NCBI RefSeq assembly: GCF_028288465.1
Contig: NZ_JAQBNR010000051.1
Coordinates: 97,637 to 161,636, forward strand
Length of the DNA: 64,000 nucleotides
Source of the DNA: Ferruginibacter sp.
GTDB lineage: Bacteria > Bacteroidota > Bacteroidia > Chitinophagales > Chitinophagaceae
Reading direction: 5' to 3'
Shown here: piece after piece, positions 31,601 through 39,352 of the stretch
Numbering within the stretch: position 1 is the stretch's first letter
Layout: each line of letters starts with the position of its first letter
Translations under genes and position numbers: made by a program
Notes under the pieces: generated by a model
Database searches by the model: none
The model's input: only the letters and a program-made list of their open reading frames with translations
Told to the model about the DNA's origin: nothing

Positions 31601-32263
31601 AAATATGGCTTTCGGTTCAAAAACGCCGTTGTTTTGAACCGTAGCAAAATCAACTGTCGGCGTATTGATTGCCGTAAACTGTGGAATGGCGATATCTTTT
31701 GTATCAGAGCCAATATACCAGTCATGATTGCCGCAACAAATTTCGCCCCACATTTCAAAGTCAATCTTTATGGCTTTAATATTTTTCATATTGTTATCGA
31801 GGTACAGGTCAATGTATCGTATCTGTGCATTATCTACCTGTATGGTATTCGACACCTGGTTATAAGGTGGCAAAAAGTTGGTATAGGCTACCGTGCTCTG
31901 ACTATTACCAAACTGAAAAAAAGGAGTCCAGTTAACGCGGTCCGTTGTGAATGAAAGCGTTGCACTTCGAAGGTATGCCATGTAGTGGCTGAGCGCCTGC
32001 ATCCAGTAATCCGGGTGGTGCGCAAACGTTTCAATATGAAGGGAACCATTGGTGATATTAAAACTCACTTTGAATTGGGAAGCTGCAGAAGCAGCGCCAG
32101 TTCTGGATTGCGCCCACATAGTTTGGGCTTCCAATGTGACCGACGTACAAAAAAAGATGCTTAACAAAAGCATTGTTCTGAGTAGTTTGCCAATACGCTT
32201 GTTACATGCTGCATCTCTGTGTTGACGTACTGCCGGTGTGTGGTTTGTAAATACTAAGCTCAT
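22640..32263 (-). CDS. Giant multidomain cell-surface protein exported by type IX secretion
   Basis: A 3207-residue protein with a signal peptide after a long N-region (hydrophobic core at about 31-42, cleavage near LEAQ). Domains in approximate order: beta-sandwich/fibronectin-like region (300-620); LamG/concanavalin-like module (640-800; SFTIEAWIKPDVTNP); carboxypeptidase-regulatory-like modules (860-1010); a long unknown central region (1050-2050); two further LamG modules (about 2200-2330 and 2370-2520; ITTEMWILPS and YTIELWFKGDA); a BACON/Ig-like module; two DxLAAFVNGxC-type modules; and a T9SS type A sorting domain from about 3114 (YPNPFNNTTNI to the C-terminal Lys/Gln). It is probably a carbohydrate-binding adhesin or surface fibre. 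The central region has no recognised enzyme motif. Confidence 0.9.
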   Translation of the reverse strand: MSLVFTNHTPAVRQHRDAACNKRIGKLLRTMLLLSIFFCTSVTLEAQTMWAQSRTGAASAASQFKVSFNITNGSLHIETFAHHPDYWMQALSHYMAYLRSATLSFTTDRVNWTPFFQFGNSQSTVAYTNFLPPYNQVSNTIQVDNAQIRYIDLYLDNNMKNIKAIKIDFEMWGEICCGNHDWYIGSDTKDIAIPQFTAINTPTVDFATVQNNGVFEPKAIFSYTKTSLGDIDRISNMVINESSPPQDKRLTGYLPVATSGSNQLPALNVAKNYYYQQLAYNERWYNSSIPVAVPAFTFPKTAAAAYDPVAQKVTFSWTIDPVSGTNFINDKFKIQVANNANFTDAREVSYDYDPAQASFSYVVDNNLSPQMYFRVARAHTGFNWELAKQATTAVAFTTIPLTATAVLQNSKTAVLTWNPLATAWLPGSTFIITRINNTAKTQSEIRLNKADFDKGTYSDVQISTCNSYNYTLQVVPPVGSSFTAFAPVQIPNEILPTEIGSLVKLDVSKGYFPDRTELRWSTNGSFDNFIIKRAVYGTTNFVQMATVPGSTNSEYQTDDAKGTPGVYYTYQVIGAVKCNNTTVFSKETLAGVGFRSPTGNIYGRITYENGQAVQDVSVRLQSNDQVQLGKSVYLNGTANSYLQLDSTTAPFSDSSFTIEAWIKPDVTNPANQTIFYRNNQYALGFDAAGKLFFSYKGISATGTYSNAANIFVHVTGIHTKDSLFIMLNNTVIGKIAAPYSASVPDKKVYIGRGLTTQQFKGYIDEMRIYNIAISQANAIKNQTRLFSGDETGLAAYWRFDEAIKDQFYDLSFHGENYNRNNGTMSVADVTRSGIIPTADQLALKSYTDLSGNYFIAGIPYTGNGTTYTIVPLKGTHQFDPVSVNRLISPSSTQFTVDFKDKSSFAVSGFVYYKNSTVPVPGVQFKIDGQYAQQSNGTILETDENGRFSIFVPVGTHEVKTVKANHAFANDGKVTDKDGHNLNYQDNIAGLSLTDTTTIRFIGRVAGGAIQQDLPLGHSVSVNNLGKAVSITLLLPTGNKYSLNTSPTIRTVAVNHLLPSNVTDSSKIHKTKVTYNTNSIVITPDSLTGEFVADLIPVKFIASAVNVTGWGDILNGKPVLLDFIDKFSVQSSVRHYADSTLNSQNAYDTNNYFDSLTYNASYKFIKRVTPSVEILQQDNNGKGLPYFGNLDYESVSLTGQKENVVVVDTTGTVKAIYNFGNPVFIQNQQYTFGVKAFEQYPFYASVVNGVPVIQQVGGKNVLDNVPTSDGFVSVLNRIRNGTVAPDTFRLDDKGMAQYVFTAGDPSPATQGIKDLSTSIRFGEATTINWTWFGDPQLKGFVIGGKLTGTDFVTAGPDKVLMVLRDPPGSKSFSYAEKGSTITNSTTYSGKVDQVGDLDLTQKLGAELVTFTGFGVGVINSAVASTGASIGIHHEEHYSNTSTKESSTTLTTKFQTSDDPLFVGPVADVFIGYSTNITYGQSNNITIIKRTNLKASDILLFQSSPTSTYIVIQRAGINVGETFGTLFAFPQQHIEKVLIPNLINIRNIALLPLGTSLADAQSLADSKQKPVYISKLANDDTNFAKSNNDTTAFGPTAKTDAFDNGKSYRILFPAGSQYRTDTIMILNQYVANWEKRMADNEKAKLESSLIQNYSFHAGSPIEYSTTTTINETKENAFNFIIAYQGGNSSTVKINGIGMEFKYTESIGTDQGGSVGSSTETSTTLGFNLISEGTDDYFSIDLNKAADNSLVFHTKGGVSGCPYEAATISKYYQPGTLIDQPTQRIEVPVLIVDNPVVNDVPSSRKATYNLTLRNESEAKLPATFVIGYVDNDSIKGATIAVDGSPIGGAGRAVYLQYGESITKVLTITRGPNAMDYNNIQILLHSSCQYDPTGYRSNIADTVLVSAHFIPSCSDINIKSPKDKWVLNSESPVNAQGRRYLPIIVDQFDVTNSLFDHIELQYKPTSSSTWITAIKFYSDSVKMKAAQGEKQFITNASGIIYNFVMDDGSFNDQNYDVQAVSYCKVGAGFVTTESNLITGIKDTYNPRLFGTPQPADGVLSVNDDIRLNFNETIAAGLLTNSDFQVTGIRNGVKGDHAVSVKLDGASNYLGTEFEKCFTGKSITTEMWILPSKQADQTLFSHGSAIESLELSLTADNKMQITVGSTVIKSTSAYDYKPGEWAHVAMVYNDKSKTVSAFYNFVEMIHAAPVNPYTGTGHIEYGRSISKQNSYFSGKVHEARIWNDTLNSIKLQVNSLSMLSGAENSLLAYYPMNEGKGLVAFDKAHGSNAALNGLWSTPAGKAISLNGNGYAKLNTSFAPVLAAMDYTIELWFKGDATQSNSTLASNGKGDGTEFGGSLNLFNLGFESGLLTFQNNGFKIQATGNYLDNSWHHVAVAVNRNSGSAQLLVDGVLNQFSDAKNLGGIAAAVTYLGVRTWYSADATTVPKFDRYFKGYIDEFRIWNTYMNQTLISKNNNVRLMGNEFGLMAYYPFENYEMFQGNTSLYFSPKDLKVQEDVNAVVPDAVLVNAVASDEAAPMKDHGPVANLNFDFVVNNDALIINMQEPKQSIDKTVITFQSKNVRDMNGNKILSPVTWTAYIDQNQLKWSDKEINLVKEVNAPLSFESHLVNSGGSSQHFTLSNLPSWLKADPLTGTVDPKGNLTIDFTVNDGLNIGSYEEIIFMRNDNNETEALKLTLQVNGKKPNWVVKPGDYQYNMNVYGKIRLNNLFSISKGDMLAAFVNGKCVGVSNNTYNASSNLWYVYLTLFSNDLANNNVEFRIWQSSTSKTFRATPSTIVNFASNAIVGSPSLPVIFDGSSMLYQDMVVNENWNWVSFNLSIPVNTLVGTTLANGLWTSNDLIKNDLTGFSNYTSTGWTGSLKSLDNISLFKLKATNAQLLTLNGIPVNVSTTAIPLKGARWNYISYLPQVNATIKEALSGYKALDQDVIKSQTGFAMYSAQNGWIGSLNYLEPGKGYMLYRTRVNDTAFFYPSISGSLSGGRPITGGGIVNPDQRPVPGNFSNANNMTIIATVAADFDFRKGDSIIAYVNGELRGKAKPILNPEINKFSYFFNIGGESEQPLVFMVERGGSIIAQSSTIVNYNNNTIMGTLNRPLELHFVKQAGAVTVYPNPFNNTTNISINLSGLAANESHEIRLSVVDVTGRVILTKPVQKVSGTGYTTNWNGRNAGGMMSSAGVYFIHTMIDGVPHIDKVIKQ

Positions 32264-33428
32264 TGGGGGTGTATTTTGGTTTGATTAAAAGAAAGGGGTA
32301 TATCTGGCTATGCGTATTCAGGCTATCATATAATAGCGGCTGGCAAACACTCAGATAATAGACATGGTGACAGTAATTCTTGTTGGAAGCAGACGTAAAT
32401 TTCGGAGCTTTCAGTAGGGGGCGGTCAGGTATCAACAAAGTGCTTTACTTTTTTTGCACTTCCTGATATTCATTTCACGTGCAGGTACAGGCGAGTTTTC
32501 AGCCTGCATCTTTGGAAATATTCATTCATATCATTGAGTGTATATTGCCTGGTCAATATCTTATTGAAGGAGTTTTATACAATGACTGAATAAAAATACT
32601 GTTAGTAGACAAGACAACAACAACAGCAGGGACGAACAGGGCTTAAAACTGTCCCAAAGCAGGGTATTATTTATCAGGGGTGATTCAATTAAAACTGCTC
32701 ACGTGCAGGACGGTTTTAAAAACAAATTATTCGTCCGCTGGTTAGAATTGTACGGCCGAATTATATGCTATTTTCAAAATCAAGTTTATCCCTTCATTGC
32801 ATTTACAAAAGATCATACTTGCTTGCAATGCCGGAAATCAGGTATAATTCAACGCGGCATATTGAGGCTCTGCTATCCGGGAGGGTAATGCTTCTTTTTT
32901 AATCGGAATATTTTTATATACTGTTTCAGAAAAGAATAAAAGATTTAAACCTGTTCGTGGTAAAAAATACCAAGCTGAACCTTGTTAGCTTCGTTGGAGT
33001 TTTTCTTGTAATCTGCTTCAACTTCATTGACTTAGATTGTAATCCGGTTATATCAATTAGCTCCATTATAACAGCTGAATGATCTTCGCAGGCTTTTACT
33101 ATTTAAAAATCTGACTGTTGATTTTGTGCGTTTAAGCTGCTCATTGTTGCCATTGCCAACATGTTTGAAGTGATGAATAATTGTCTCATTTTTTTATTTA
33201 TTTAATGAGGCAAATTCCAACTTCAATAATGGATAAACGATGACCCAGGTTAAGCCTTTTGTATTTTAACAATCCGGTGAAAAGGTAAAACAAAAGATAA
33301 ATGACTACCGCCTCAAACCGCGGCAACTTGACGCAAACCTTACGACAATGGAAAAGTTTAGTTGTTTGAAGATGTACTTGCGTCAGGTACTCCTGCATTC
33401 CTATAAAAGTAAAAACACAGGGAAATTT
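32264..33428. other. Long intergenic region upstream of the giant surface-protein gene
   Basis: About 1165 bases between two minus-strand genes. Only short open frames without coding character are present, and I see no tRNA, rRNA or CRISPR structure. It presumably contains the promoter and leader of the 9.6 kb gene. Confidence 0.5.
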
Positions 33429-34406
33429 TTATTTTGGTGTTGCTGTTTCTTCCAGGATCCTATATTTTGCTATCTGAATACATCTTCCACTTTCATTGTG
33501 CTTATTCTCCGGACACTCAGAGGCAAGGGCCTTCTTGCGGGCCTCGTCTTTGGTAAAATTCAGAATGCTTTCCCATGTAGGCTGCAGTTCGTCATCGTAT
33601 ATACTTTCATCAAGTGCTTCCAGAAAGAAATGCGTAAAAAATCCCCCCTCTGTTGGGGTTCCGCCGGCAAGTTCTGTGGAGTCTGAGGCCGTAGCGATGA
33701 TGGATAGCGGGTTATCTGGCATAAAAAGGTTATCAAAATCCTTCGTGTCATTTTCCATTTCATCGGGTTTCGGCGGTTGTCGTTTACGTTTGGTCATCTT
33801 CTCTGCGGAACCGGCCCTGGCTCCGGGAACCGAATTGCAGCAATCGCTTAAAACAATATTAACGCCGGCTCCCATTTTTACGATGGGGTTAAATATATCT
33901 TCCTCCAGGCTCAGGTTGGCAGTGGCCGTATTTTGATCATCGGGTGTTTTTAACCACATCCGGGGATAAACACTTGTATCGTTTTGAAACCGAAATCCAT
34001 GACCGCTGAAATAAAATACCACGATATCTGCCTTGGTTGGCGCCATTGATTTTAGCCAGATATTGATAGCATAGCTTACTGCAGCTTTACTATATTGTTT
34101 GCCTTTAATTACTTTTGGAACTAGAGTAACCATATCAAGCCACGAAGAAAAATCTTCAAAGCTGGCTGTTATTTCTTCAAGGTCTGTTTCACATCTTTGT
34201 CCAATAATTTCATCATCTGAATCAATTACTGTTATTAAAAACAGCCTGGCTTTGTCATCGCTTTTATGCTTTTTGATAACATCCCCGGATGCAAAGTAAT
34301 TGCTATAACCGCCCGCATGCACCGGTAAGCAACATACAAGCATTATCAATCCTACAAAGTAATTTTTAAAAGGCCTGGCAAAGCGGTAAATCGTTTTTTT
34401 ATTCAT
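33429..34406 (-). CDS. Secreted caspase-family (C14) cysteine protease
   Basis: A 325-residue protein with an N-terminal signal or anchor (hydrophobic 17-30, cleavage near PVHAG). The caspase/metacaspase core follows: DIVVFYFSGHGFRF near 128-141 supplies the catalytic His (SGHG), and VNIVLSDCCNSVPGARAG near 185-202 supplies the catalytic Cys after the DCC motif. TASDSTELAGGTPTEGGFFTHFF near 245-267 matches the substrate-pocket strand and following helix. Export is unusual relative to cytosolic regulatory caspases. A small acidic protein gene lies 223 bases upstream in the same direction. Confidence 0.85.
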   Translation of the reverse strand: MNKKTIYRFARPFKNYFVGLIMLVCCLPVHAGGYSNYFASGDVIKKHKSDDKARLFLITVIDSDDEIIGQRCETDLEEITASFEDFSSWLDMVTLVPKVIKGKQYSKAAVSYAINIWLKSMAPTKADIVVFYFSGHGFRFQNDTSVYPRMWLKTPDDQNTATANLSLEEDIFNPIVKMGAGVNIVLSDCCNSVPGARAGSAEKMTKRKRQPPKPDEMENDTKDFDNLFMPDNPLSIIATASDSTELAGGTPTEGGFFTHFFLEALDESIYDDELQPTWESILNFTKDEARKKALASECPENKHNESGRCIQIAKYRILEETATPK

Positions 34407-34629
34407 AAAAAATAGTGTTTAAACCTGCACCCAAATTAATTGATAACAACAGTTGGCGCCGCAAAAATAAACAGCTTGTTTGCTATCAGAAAATATCAGC
34501 TGCAATTGTTTGTAATAAAAAAACGTCGTATAAATGGAGGAATTAAACAGCGATAGCAATCTTATCAGTGAAGCATAGCTGCGCCACAGAATAAATGTGA
34601 AGTATTAAATGAATCAAACTACAGAACCC

Positions 34630-34860
34630 CTAGGGCTGCAGCGGCGGTTTTCCACCAGTTTGCGGTGGAACCGGCGAATGAACAATTGTCGGGTCAAGTG
34701 GCGGAGCATCCTCGTCACTCACTTCTGGTTCACCCTCATCTGTTTCTTCATCACCCGGGCCGGCTAAATTAACAGTGTCAGGAAAAAAATCTAAAAGCTG
34801 GTTTTCTGATTCAGCGAAGCCAGTTGTGTTTTCTAAGAAATTACCAATCGAATTTTCCAT
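34630..34860 (-). CDS. Small acidic, proline-rich protein of unknown function
   Basis: The start at ATG 34860 (MENSIGNFLE) is preferred to an upstream TTG. The 76-residue product has no signal peptide. It has a short amphipathic N-terminus, a very acidic centre (GDEETDEGEPEVSDEDAPP, about residues 37-55) and a proline-rich tail ending KPPLQP. Low complexity makes homology hard to judge. It lies upstream of the caspase-like gene on the same strand. Asp-rich sites such as EETD and SDED are the kind a caspase fold could cleave, but most bacterial relatives prefer Arg/Lys, so a substrate role is speculation. Confidence 0.5.
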   Translation of the reverse strand: MENSIGNFLENTTGFAESENQLLDFFPDTVNLAGPGDEETDEGEPEVSDEDAPPLDPTIVHSPVPPQTGGKPPLQP

Positions 34861-35084
34861 ATCTTCATATTTATAGTTAAACCTAACATTTTTTTTGATT
34901 ATTCCCAATTAAAAATCTTGTCATTCCGGTTATCATCTGTAAGATCAACCGCTGTTCTATTTTTCAGACACTATACAAATTGTATACTGGTTCAGGAAAA
35001 ACAATTTTAAGCGTTTTGAATGATATGTTTTAAAGAATGTTTGATCAGTATTAGTTTTACATCAGTACCCATCCAATTTTAGTT

Positions 35085-37223
35085 ATGAAGTTATTATTTA
35101 AAATAACAGTTTTAGCTGTACTGATTGCAATGGGTGCTCCGGTTTTTGTAACAGCACAAAATGATGCAGATGTTTTTCAGTTAAAAGAAAAATTGAAACA
35201 GTTTGAAAAGCGGCAGGTCTACCCGTCTGATACTGCTTATGTAAATACGTTGAACGACCTCGCTTATATTTATTCTTACAGCTATCCTGACAGTGCAATT
35301 GCCCTGCTTGCGGGCAACGCCGAACGTAGCCATTCAGCCGGATACTTTAAAGGTGAAACGAATACCTTTATTATTCTGGGAGATGCTTTTCAAACAAAAG
35401 GAATTTATAAACAAGCGCTGGGTTATTATGAAAAAGCGTTGCTGCTTGCACAAAAAAATAGTCCCCGGGATGTATTGCCACTTGTACTGAACCGGATTGG
35501 CATGATACATCTTAACCAGGGTAATTATGCAGAGGCGCTGAGCAAATTTTATGAATCGCTTAAGACCGCAGAAGCTTCCGACAACAAAGCATTGATTGGT
35601 GCCACACTCAATAACATAGCCATTGTACATTTTCACCAGGGTAATTTTGTGGAAGCCGAAAATGATTATCAAAAGAAACTTAAAGTGGCAGAAGCCATGC
35701 TCGATACCAGCAGCATGAGCCTCGCTTATAACGGCATAGGTGAAGCAAACCTGCAAATGAAAGACAAGGTTAAGGCGCTGCATAACCTTTCTATTGCGAA
35801 CAAGCTGGCCTTACAAATTAACGACCAGGAAATGCTGTTAACTACCTCCTTGTCCCTTGCAGAAATTTACTACGCGACAGACAGTTTGCAAAAAGCAGTT
35901 TACCTTTTTAACAATGCACTGGCGCTTTCAAAACAAAAAGATAATGGCACGCATATTTGCAATGCTTTAATTGGTTTGGCAAAAGCCTACAACCGGCAGG
36001 GGATGTTGAAAGAGGCGCTGGCTGATGGGTTGGAGGCACTGCAAAGAGCTGAAAAAATGGGCCAGGTGCAGCTGATAAGAGATGCCAGTGAAATAGTTTC
36101 TTCCATTTATGAAGGCATGGGTGATGGGATAAAAGCCATCGCCTATTACAGGATATATAAAACAAATTCAGACAGCCTCAATAGCCTGGCAAGTCAGCGT
36201 GCAGTAGCGATAGAAAAAACCAGCTACGAATTTTCAAAAAAAGAAATTGCGTTTCAGCGTAAAACACTGCAGCAACAATGGTTAATTTTTTCCGCACTGG
36301 CGGCGCTCTTTTCCCTCGCAATTATTTTATGGGTAATCAGCCGCAGCCGCAACCGGCTTAACCATACTTATAAAGATCTGCAGCACAAAAACGAAGTGAT
36401 TGCCGCTCAGAAATTAACGGCGGAAGAAACGCTTAGTAAACTGAAGGCGGCGCAGTCGCAGTTAATTCAGTCAGAAAAAATGGCGAGCCTTGGAGAACTT
36501 ACCGCAGGCATTGCACACGAAATTCAAAATCCTTTAAACTTTGTCAACAATTTTAGTGAAGTAAGTGCCGAGCTGGTCGATGAAATGAACGAGGAAATTA
36601 ACAAAGGAAATATACAGGAAGCAAAAGAAATAGCCGGGGATTTGAAACAAAACCTCGAAAAAATAAATCACCATGGTAAACGGGCAGGCGATATCGTAAA
36701 AGGAATGCTTCAGCACAGCCGTAGCAACAGCAATGCTACGATTGAACCAACTGATATCAATAAACTGGCTGATGAATATTTACGACTTGCTTATCATGGG
36801 TTAAGAGCAAAAGATAAATCTTTCAATGTTGCATTAAAAACAAATTTTGACGAATGCATCGGTAATATCAATATTATTCCACAGGATATTGGCAGGGTAA
36901 TTTTAAATTTAATTACAAATGCATTCTATGCTGTAGATGAAAAAAAGAAATCAGGAATTGAAAACTATGAACCAACCGTTTCAATAAGTACAAAAAAGAT
37001 GCATGGAAAGGTGGAAATAAAAGTTGCAGACAATGGCAATGGTATTCCACGGAACATAATAGACAAAATTTTTCAACCCTTCTTTACCACCAAACCCTCC
37101 GGACAGGGAACAGGGCTAGGATTAAGCTTAAGTTATGATATTGTAAAAGCACATGGGGGGGAGTTGAAAGTGGAAACAAAAGATGGTGAGGGGAGCGGGT
37201 TTATTGTTTCAATACCAGTTTGA
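35085..37223 (+). CDS. TPR-containing sensor histidine kinase
   Basis: A 712-residue kinase. A signal peptide (about 1-24, VFVTAQ) is followed by periplasmic tetratricopeptide repeats (about 80-350; e.g. ALGYYEKALLLAQKN and YAEALSKFYESLKTAE), a membrane helix at about 398-420, a coiled coil (about 425-470), a HisKA-like dimerisation domain with GELTAGIAHEIQNPLNFVNN (His near 475) and a HATPase domain with N box NLITNAFYAV, G1 VADNGNGIP and G2 GQGTGLGLSLSYDIVKAHGG. The protein ends after the kinase core, with no receiver domain. No response regulator gene adjoins it, so its partner is elsewhere. It is the last ordinary gene before the cassette array. Confidence 0.9.
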   Translation: MKLLFKITVLAVLIAMGAPVFVTAQNDADVFQLKEKLKQFEKRQVYPSDTAYVNTLNDLAYIYSYSYPDSAIALLAGNAERSHSAGYFKGETNTFIILGDAFQTKGIYKQALGYYEKALLLAQKNSPRDVLPLVLNRIGMIHLNQGNYAEALSKFYESLKTAEASDNKALIGATLNNIAIVHFHQGNFVEAENDYQKKLKVAEAMLDTSSMSLAYNGIGEANLQMKDKVKALHNLSIANKLALQINDQEMLLTTSLSLAEIYYATDSLQKAVYLFNNALALSKQKDNGTHICNALIGLAKAYNRQGMLKEALADGLEALQRAEKMGQVQLIRDASEIVSSIYEGMGDGIKAIAYYRIYKTNSDSLNSLASQRAVAIEKTSYEFSKKEIAFQRKTLQQQWLIFSALAALFSLAIILWVISRSRNRLNHTYKDLQHKNEVIAAQKLTAEETLSKLKAAQSQLIQSEKMASLGELTAGIAHEIQNPLNFVNNFSEVSAELVDEMNEEINKGNIQEAKEIAGDLKQNLEKINHHGKRAGDIVKGMLQHSRSNSNATIEPTDINKLADEYLRLAYHGLRAKDKSFNVALKTNFDECIGNINIIPQDIGRVILNLITNAFYAVDEKKKSGIENYEPTVSISTKKMHGKVEIKVADNGNGIPRNIIDKIFQPFFTTKPSGQGTGLGLSLSYDIVKAHGGELKVETKDGEGSGFIVSIPV

Positions 37224-38087
37224 ATTATTAAAAATGAAACTGATAAAAAACAAAGGAGCAGTCTTGATAACACCAATTGCTTATTTGGCTGAGGATTACA
37301 GAGGGTGATCCCTGCTCCACCGCGACAGCGCATTCACTGGCGGGATACTTGCGCAAGATATTCCGGCAGTGCCGTTGTTTACTAGTTTGAAGAAGTGCTT
37401 AGACTTGGTGGGATGCAAAAGCCCTTGCAACGATGAGTGAAATTGACAACAAATCATTAATCAGTTAGCATGGTACAAAAAAAAGTGATATTCTTTATCA
37501 TTTATAACGCGTCAATTAAACTGGAATAATAAAATAAGAATAATAAACAGGGTTCAAGGCCCGCCTTTTTGAGTACGCTTTAAAACTAGTCATTTCTCTG
37601 CGCCACACAAACTATTATTGTCCAGTATCTTGCTGGCGGAGCATGGAACAACTTACGAAGATTTTAAAAAATCAACTTGGCACGAGGGGCATAACTGATG
37701 CCTTCTCCCGCAACACATGTATTTTAAAGGAAAAGCAACTGCTTATAATAGACGAAAAGGGGGAAACTTGTCCGTTTCCCCCTCAGGTGGAGCTGCAGGG
37801 AGTCATTTCCGTTAGCTACCATATTGTGATTGAATATCTTATGAATTAAAATTGAAGAACTCACCTTTTTACGCACCGGCTCGTTTTTACAACAAAAAAA
37901 CTATCAATTTTAGTAAAGGTAAATAAAGTTTGTTATTATAAATTAAGATCGCACTCAAACATGTCATCTCCGCACTTATTCACACGAGACATTTTTTTTA
38001 CCGCCCGAAACAGTTTTTGCATTAACTCTTAGACATTTTGCTTCGTCGAAACCTACAATAACAAGTTGCTATAATTATAGTGTTACC
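37224..38087. other. Boundary region between normal chromosome and cassette array
   Basis: About 860 bases. The only open frame worth noting is 37643-37849. A perfect palindrome AGGGGGAAAC/GTTTCCCCCT (37758-37767 and 37774-37783) lies inside that frame and is not followed by a T run. No integrase, attI-like site or tRNA is visible, which fits this being the distal end of the array. Confidence 0.4.
37643..37849 (+). CDS. Hypothetical small protein, doubtful
   Basis: A 68-residue frame starting MEQLTKILKNQLG and ending VIEYLMN, preceded by GGCGGAG 4 bases before the ATG. It is on the opposite strand to the array. It contains the palindrome at 37758-37783 within its coding sequence. No family is recognised and it may not be translated. 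Confidence 0.25.
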   Translation: MEQLTKILKNQLGTRGITDAFSRNTCILKEKQLLIIDEKGETCPFPPQVELQGVISVSYHIVIEYLMN

Positions 38088-38218
38088 AACGGTTGCACTT
38101 ATTTTGTAACCAAAATTGCAAGAAGTCAAAGCAAGAAAAATGTCAGAATTAAAATTGGCTCTATGAAACTGCTGAAACACAGCATCCATCAACTTCAGCT
38201 TTCGCAAATACATTTGTT
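38088..38218 (-). repeat. attC-like site 1 (degenerate, distal end)
   Basis: AAC at 38088-38090 and GTT at 38216-38218, 131 bases. The right arm (CTTTCGCAAATACATTT) matches the TTTGCGAA arm family, but the left arm has diverged. It marks the 3' side of the DUF1016 cassette. Confidence 0.5.
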
Positions 38219-38234
38219 AGCAGCAGTAGCTCTC

Positions 38235-39215
38235 TTAAGCTTCACCGTCTTTGTCAAATAATTCATGCAGCTTTTGTTGTAATAGTTTTTTGTCTGGAAG
38301 TTGAGTTTTATATTCTGAGACCATGGTCGGAGAAAGGCTTCTACTCAAAGCATATTCAACTACTTCACTGTCTTTGTCTTTGCAGAGCAAAACTCCAATA
38401 CTAGGATTTTCATTTGGTCTTTTTACGTCCCGGTCTAAAGCTTCCAGGTAAAAATTTAATTGACCCAGGTGATCAGGTTTGAATTTGTCCGCTTTTAGTT
38501 CAAACGCTACTAAACATTGTAAGCCACGATGATAAAATAATAGGTCCGTATAAAAGTCACTATTGCCAACTTGCAATTTGTATTCTTCACCAATAAAAAG
38601 AAAATCTTTTCCTAACTCAAGAATAAAATCTTTCATCTGCCTGATAAGGCCCCGCTGCAGGTCGCTCTCTGTGTGAGGGTCTGGTAGATTCAGAAAATCA
38701 AATACATAACTATCTTTAAATGTGTTTGTTAAATCAGGCCGGGTTTCTCTCAACATTGTTGAGAGTTTTGAATTAGCGATTATTGTCCGTTCAAATTGGC
38801 TTGCAGAAATCTGCCGGTCCAGTTCTCTGAAACTGTAATTCTCTTGTTTTGCCACCTTCAGATAAAACTCACGTTCTTCTGCCGTTTTGCACCTTGAAAA
38901 AATAGCCAAATTATGAGACCAGCTAATTTCCCTCAACAGTGTTGAGAGTTTTGGGTAATCCTTATAAGTTTCATAAAATTGCTTCATTCGCCAAAGATTT
39001 TTATCAGAAAAACCTTTAATCTCAGGCTCATTTTTTTGGATGAATTTTGCTAACTCAATAACAACCGATTCTCCCCATTCGGCAAGTTCAAGTCTTTTAC
39101 AAATATATTCGCCGATGTTCCAGTATAAGTTTATCAATTCAGCATTAACTGCTCTTATGGCATTAACCCGGGATTGTTTTATAAGTTCAATAATGACAAC
39201 AAACCGCTTATCCAT
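38235..39215 (-). CDS. YhcG/DUF1016 family PDDEXK nuclease-like protein (cassette)
   Basis: A 326-residue protein starting MDKRFVVIIELI at 39215; an upstream frame extension to 39236 enters the cassette boundary. The N-terminal DUF1016_N region has VNAIRAVNAELINLYWNIGE (about 12-31) and IKGFSDKNLWRMKQFYETY. The C-terminal part (about 185-310) is a PDDEXK nuclease fold with FIGEEYKLQVGNSDFYTDLL, CLVAFELKADKFKPDHLGQL and a following helix. The acidic-lysine motif (D..D, E.K) is intact. Relatives are frequent in integron cassettes and genomic islands, sometimes near restriction systems. It is the most distal recognisable cassette gene. Confidence 0.85.
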   Translation of the reverse strand: MDKRFVVIIELIKQSRVNAIRAVNAELINLYWNIGEYICKRLELAEWGESVVIELAKFIQKNEPEIKGFSDKNLWRMKQFYETYKDYPKLSTLLREISWSHNLAIFSRCKTAEEREFYLKVAKQENYSFRELDRQISASQFERTIIANSKLSTMLRETRPDLTNTFKDSYVFDFLNLPDPHTESDLQRGLIRQMKDFILELGKDFLFIGEEYKLQVGNSDFYTDLLFYHRGLQCLVAFELKADKFKPDHLGQLNFYLEALDRDVKRPNENPSIGVLLCKDKDSEVVEYALSRSLSPTMVSEYKTQLPDKKLLQQKLHELFDKDGEA

Positions 39216-39231
39216 GTAATTCCTAGTTTGC

Positions 39232-39334
39232 AACAAATTTAGAAAAATCTCACCCTGCTTGTCATTTTTTTATTGTCTACACTGTTCAAGTCAAAACTGT
39301 TCATTGTCAAGCTCCATTAGCCAAACCCGCTGTT
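39232..39334 (-). repeat. attC-like site 2 (degenerate)
   Basis: Between the 38235 and 39353 genes. AAC 39232-39234 and GTT 39332-39334, only about 103 bases. The right end (GCCAAACCCGCTGTTGATAAC) resembles the GCAAACCCAATGTT ends of intact sites. The left arm is not clearly related. Confidence 0.35.
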
Positions 39335-39352
39335 GATAACAGTTGTTTTACG

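Noticed and set aside
32202..33398. Short frames in the spacer upstream of the giant gene
   Set aside because: No start-site signals, no domain features and AT-driven composition; treated as noncoding.
34630..34860. RiPP or lanthipeptide precursor
   Set aside because: The acidic and proline-rich peptide lacks a leader/core pattern with Cys or Ser/Thr clusters, and no modifying enzyme is encoded nearby.
38235..39215. DUF1016/YhcG gene as the nuclease of a restriction or defence operon
   Set aside because: No methyltransferase, specificity or other defence gene adjoins it; flanking units are unrelated cassettes.
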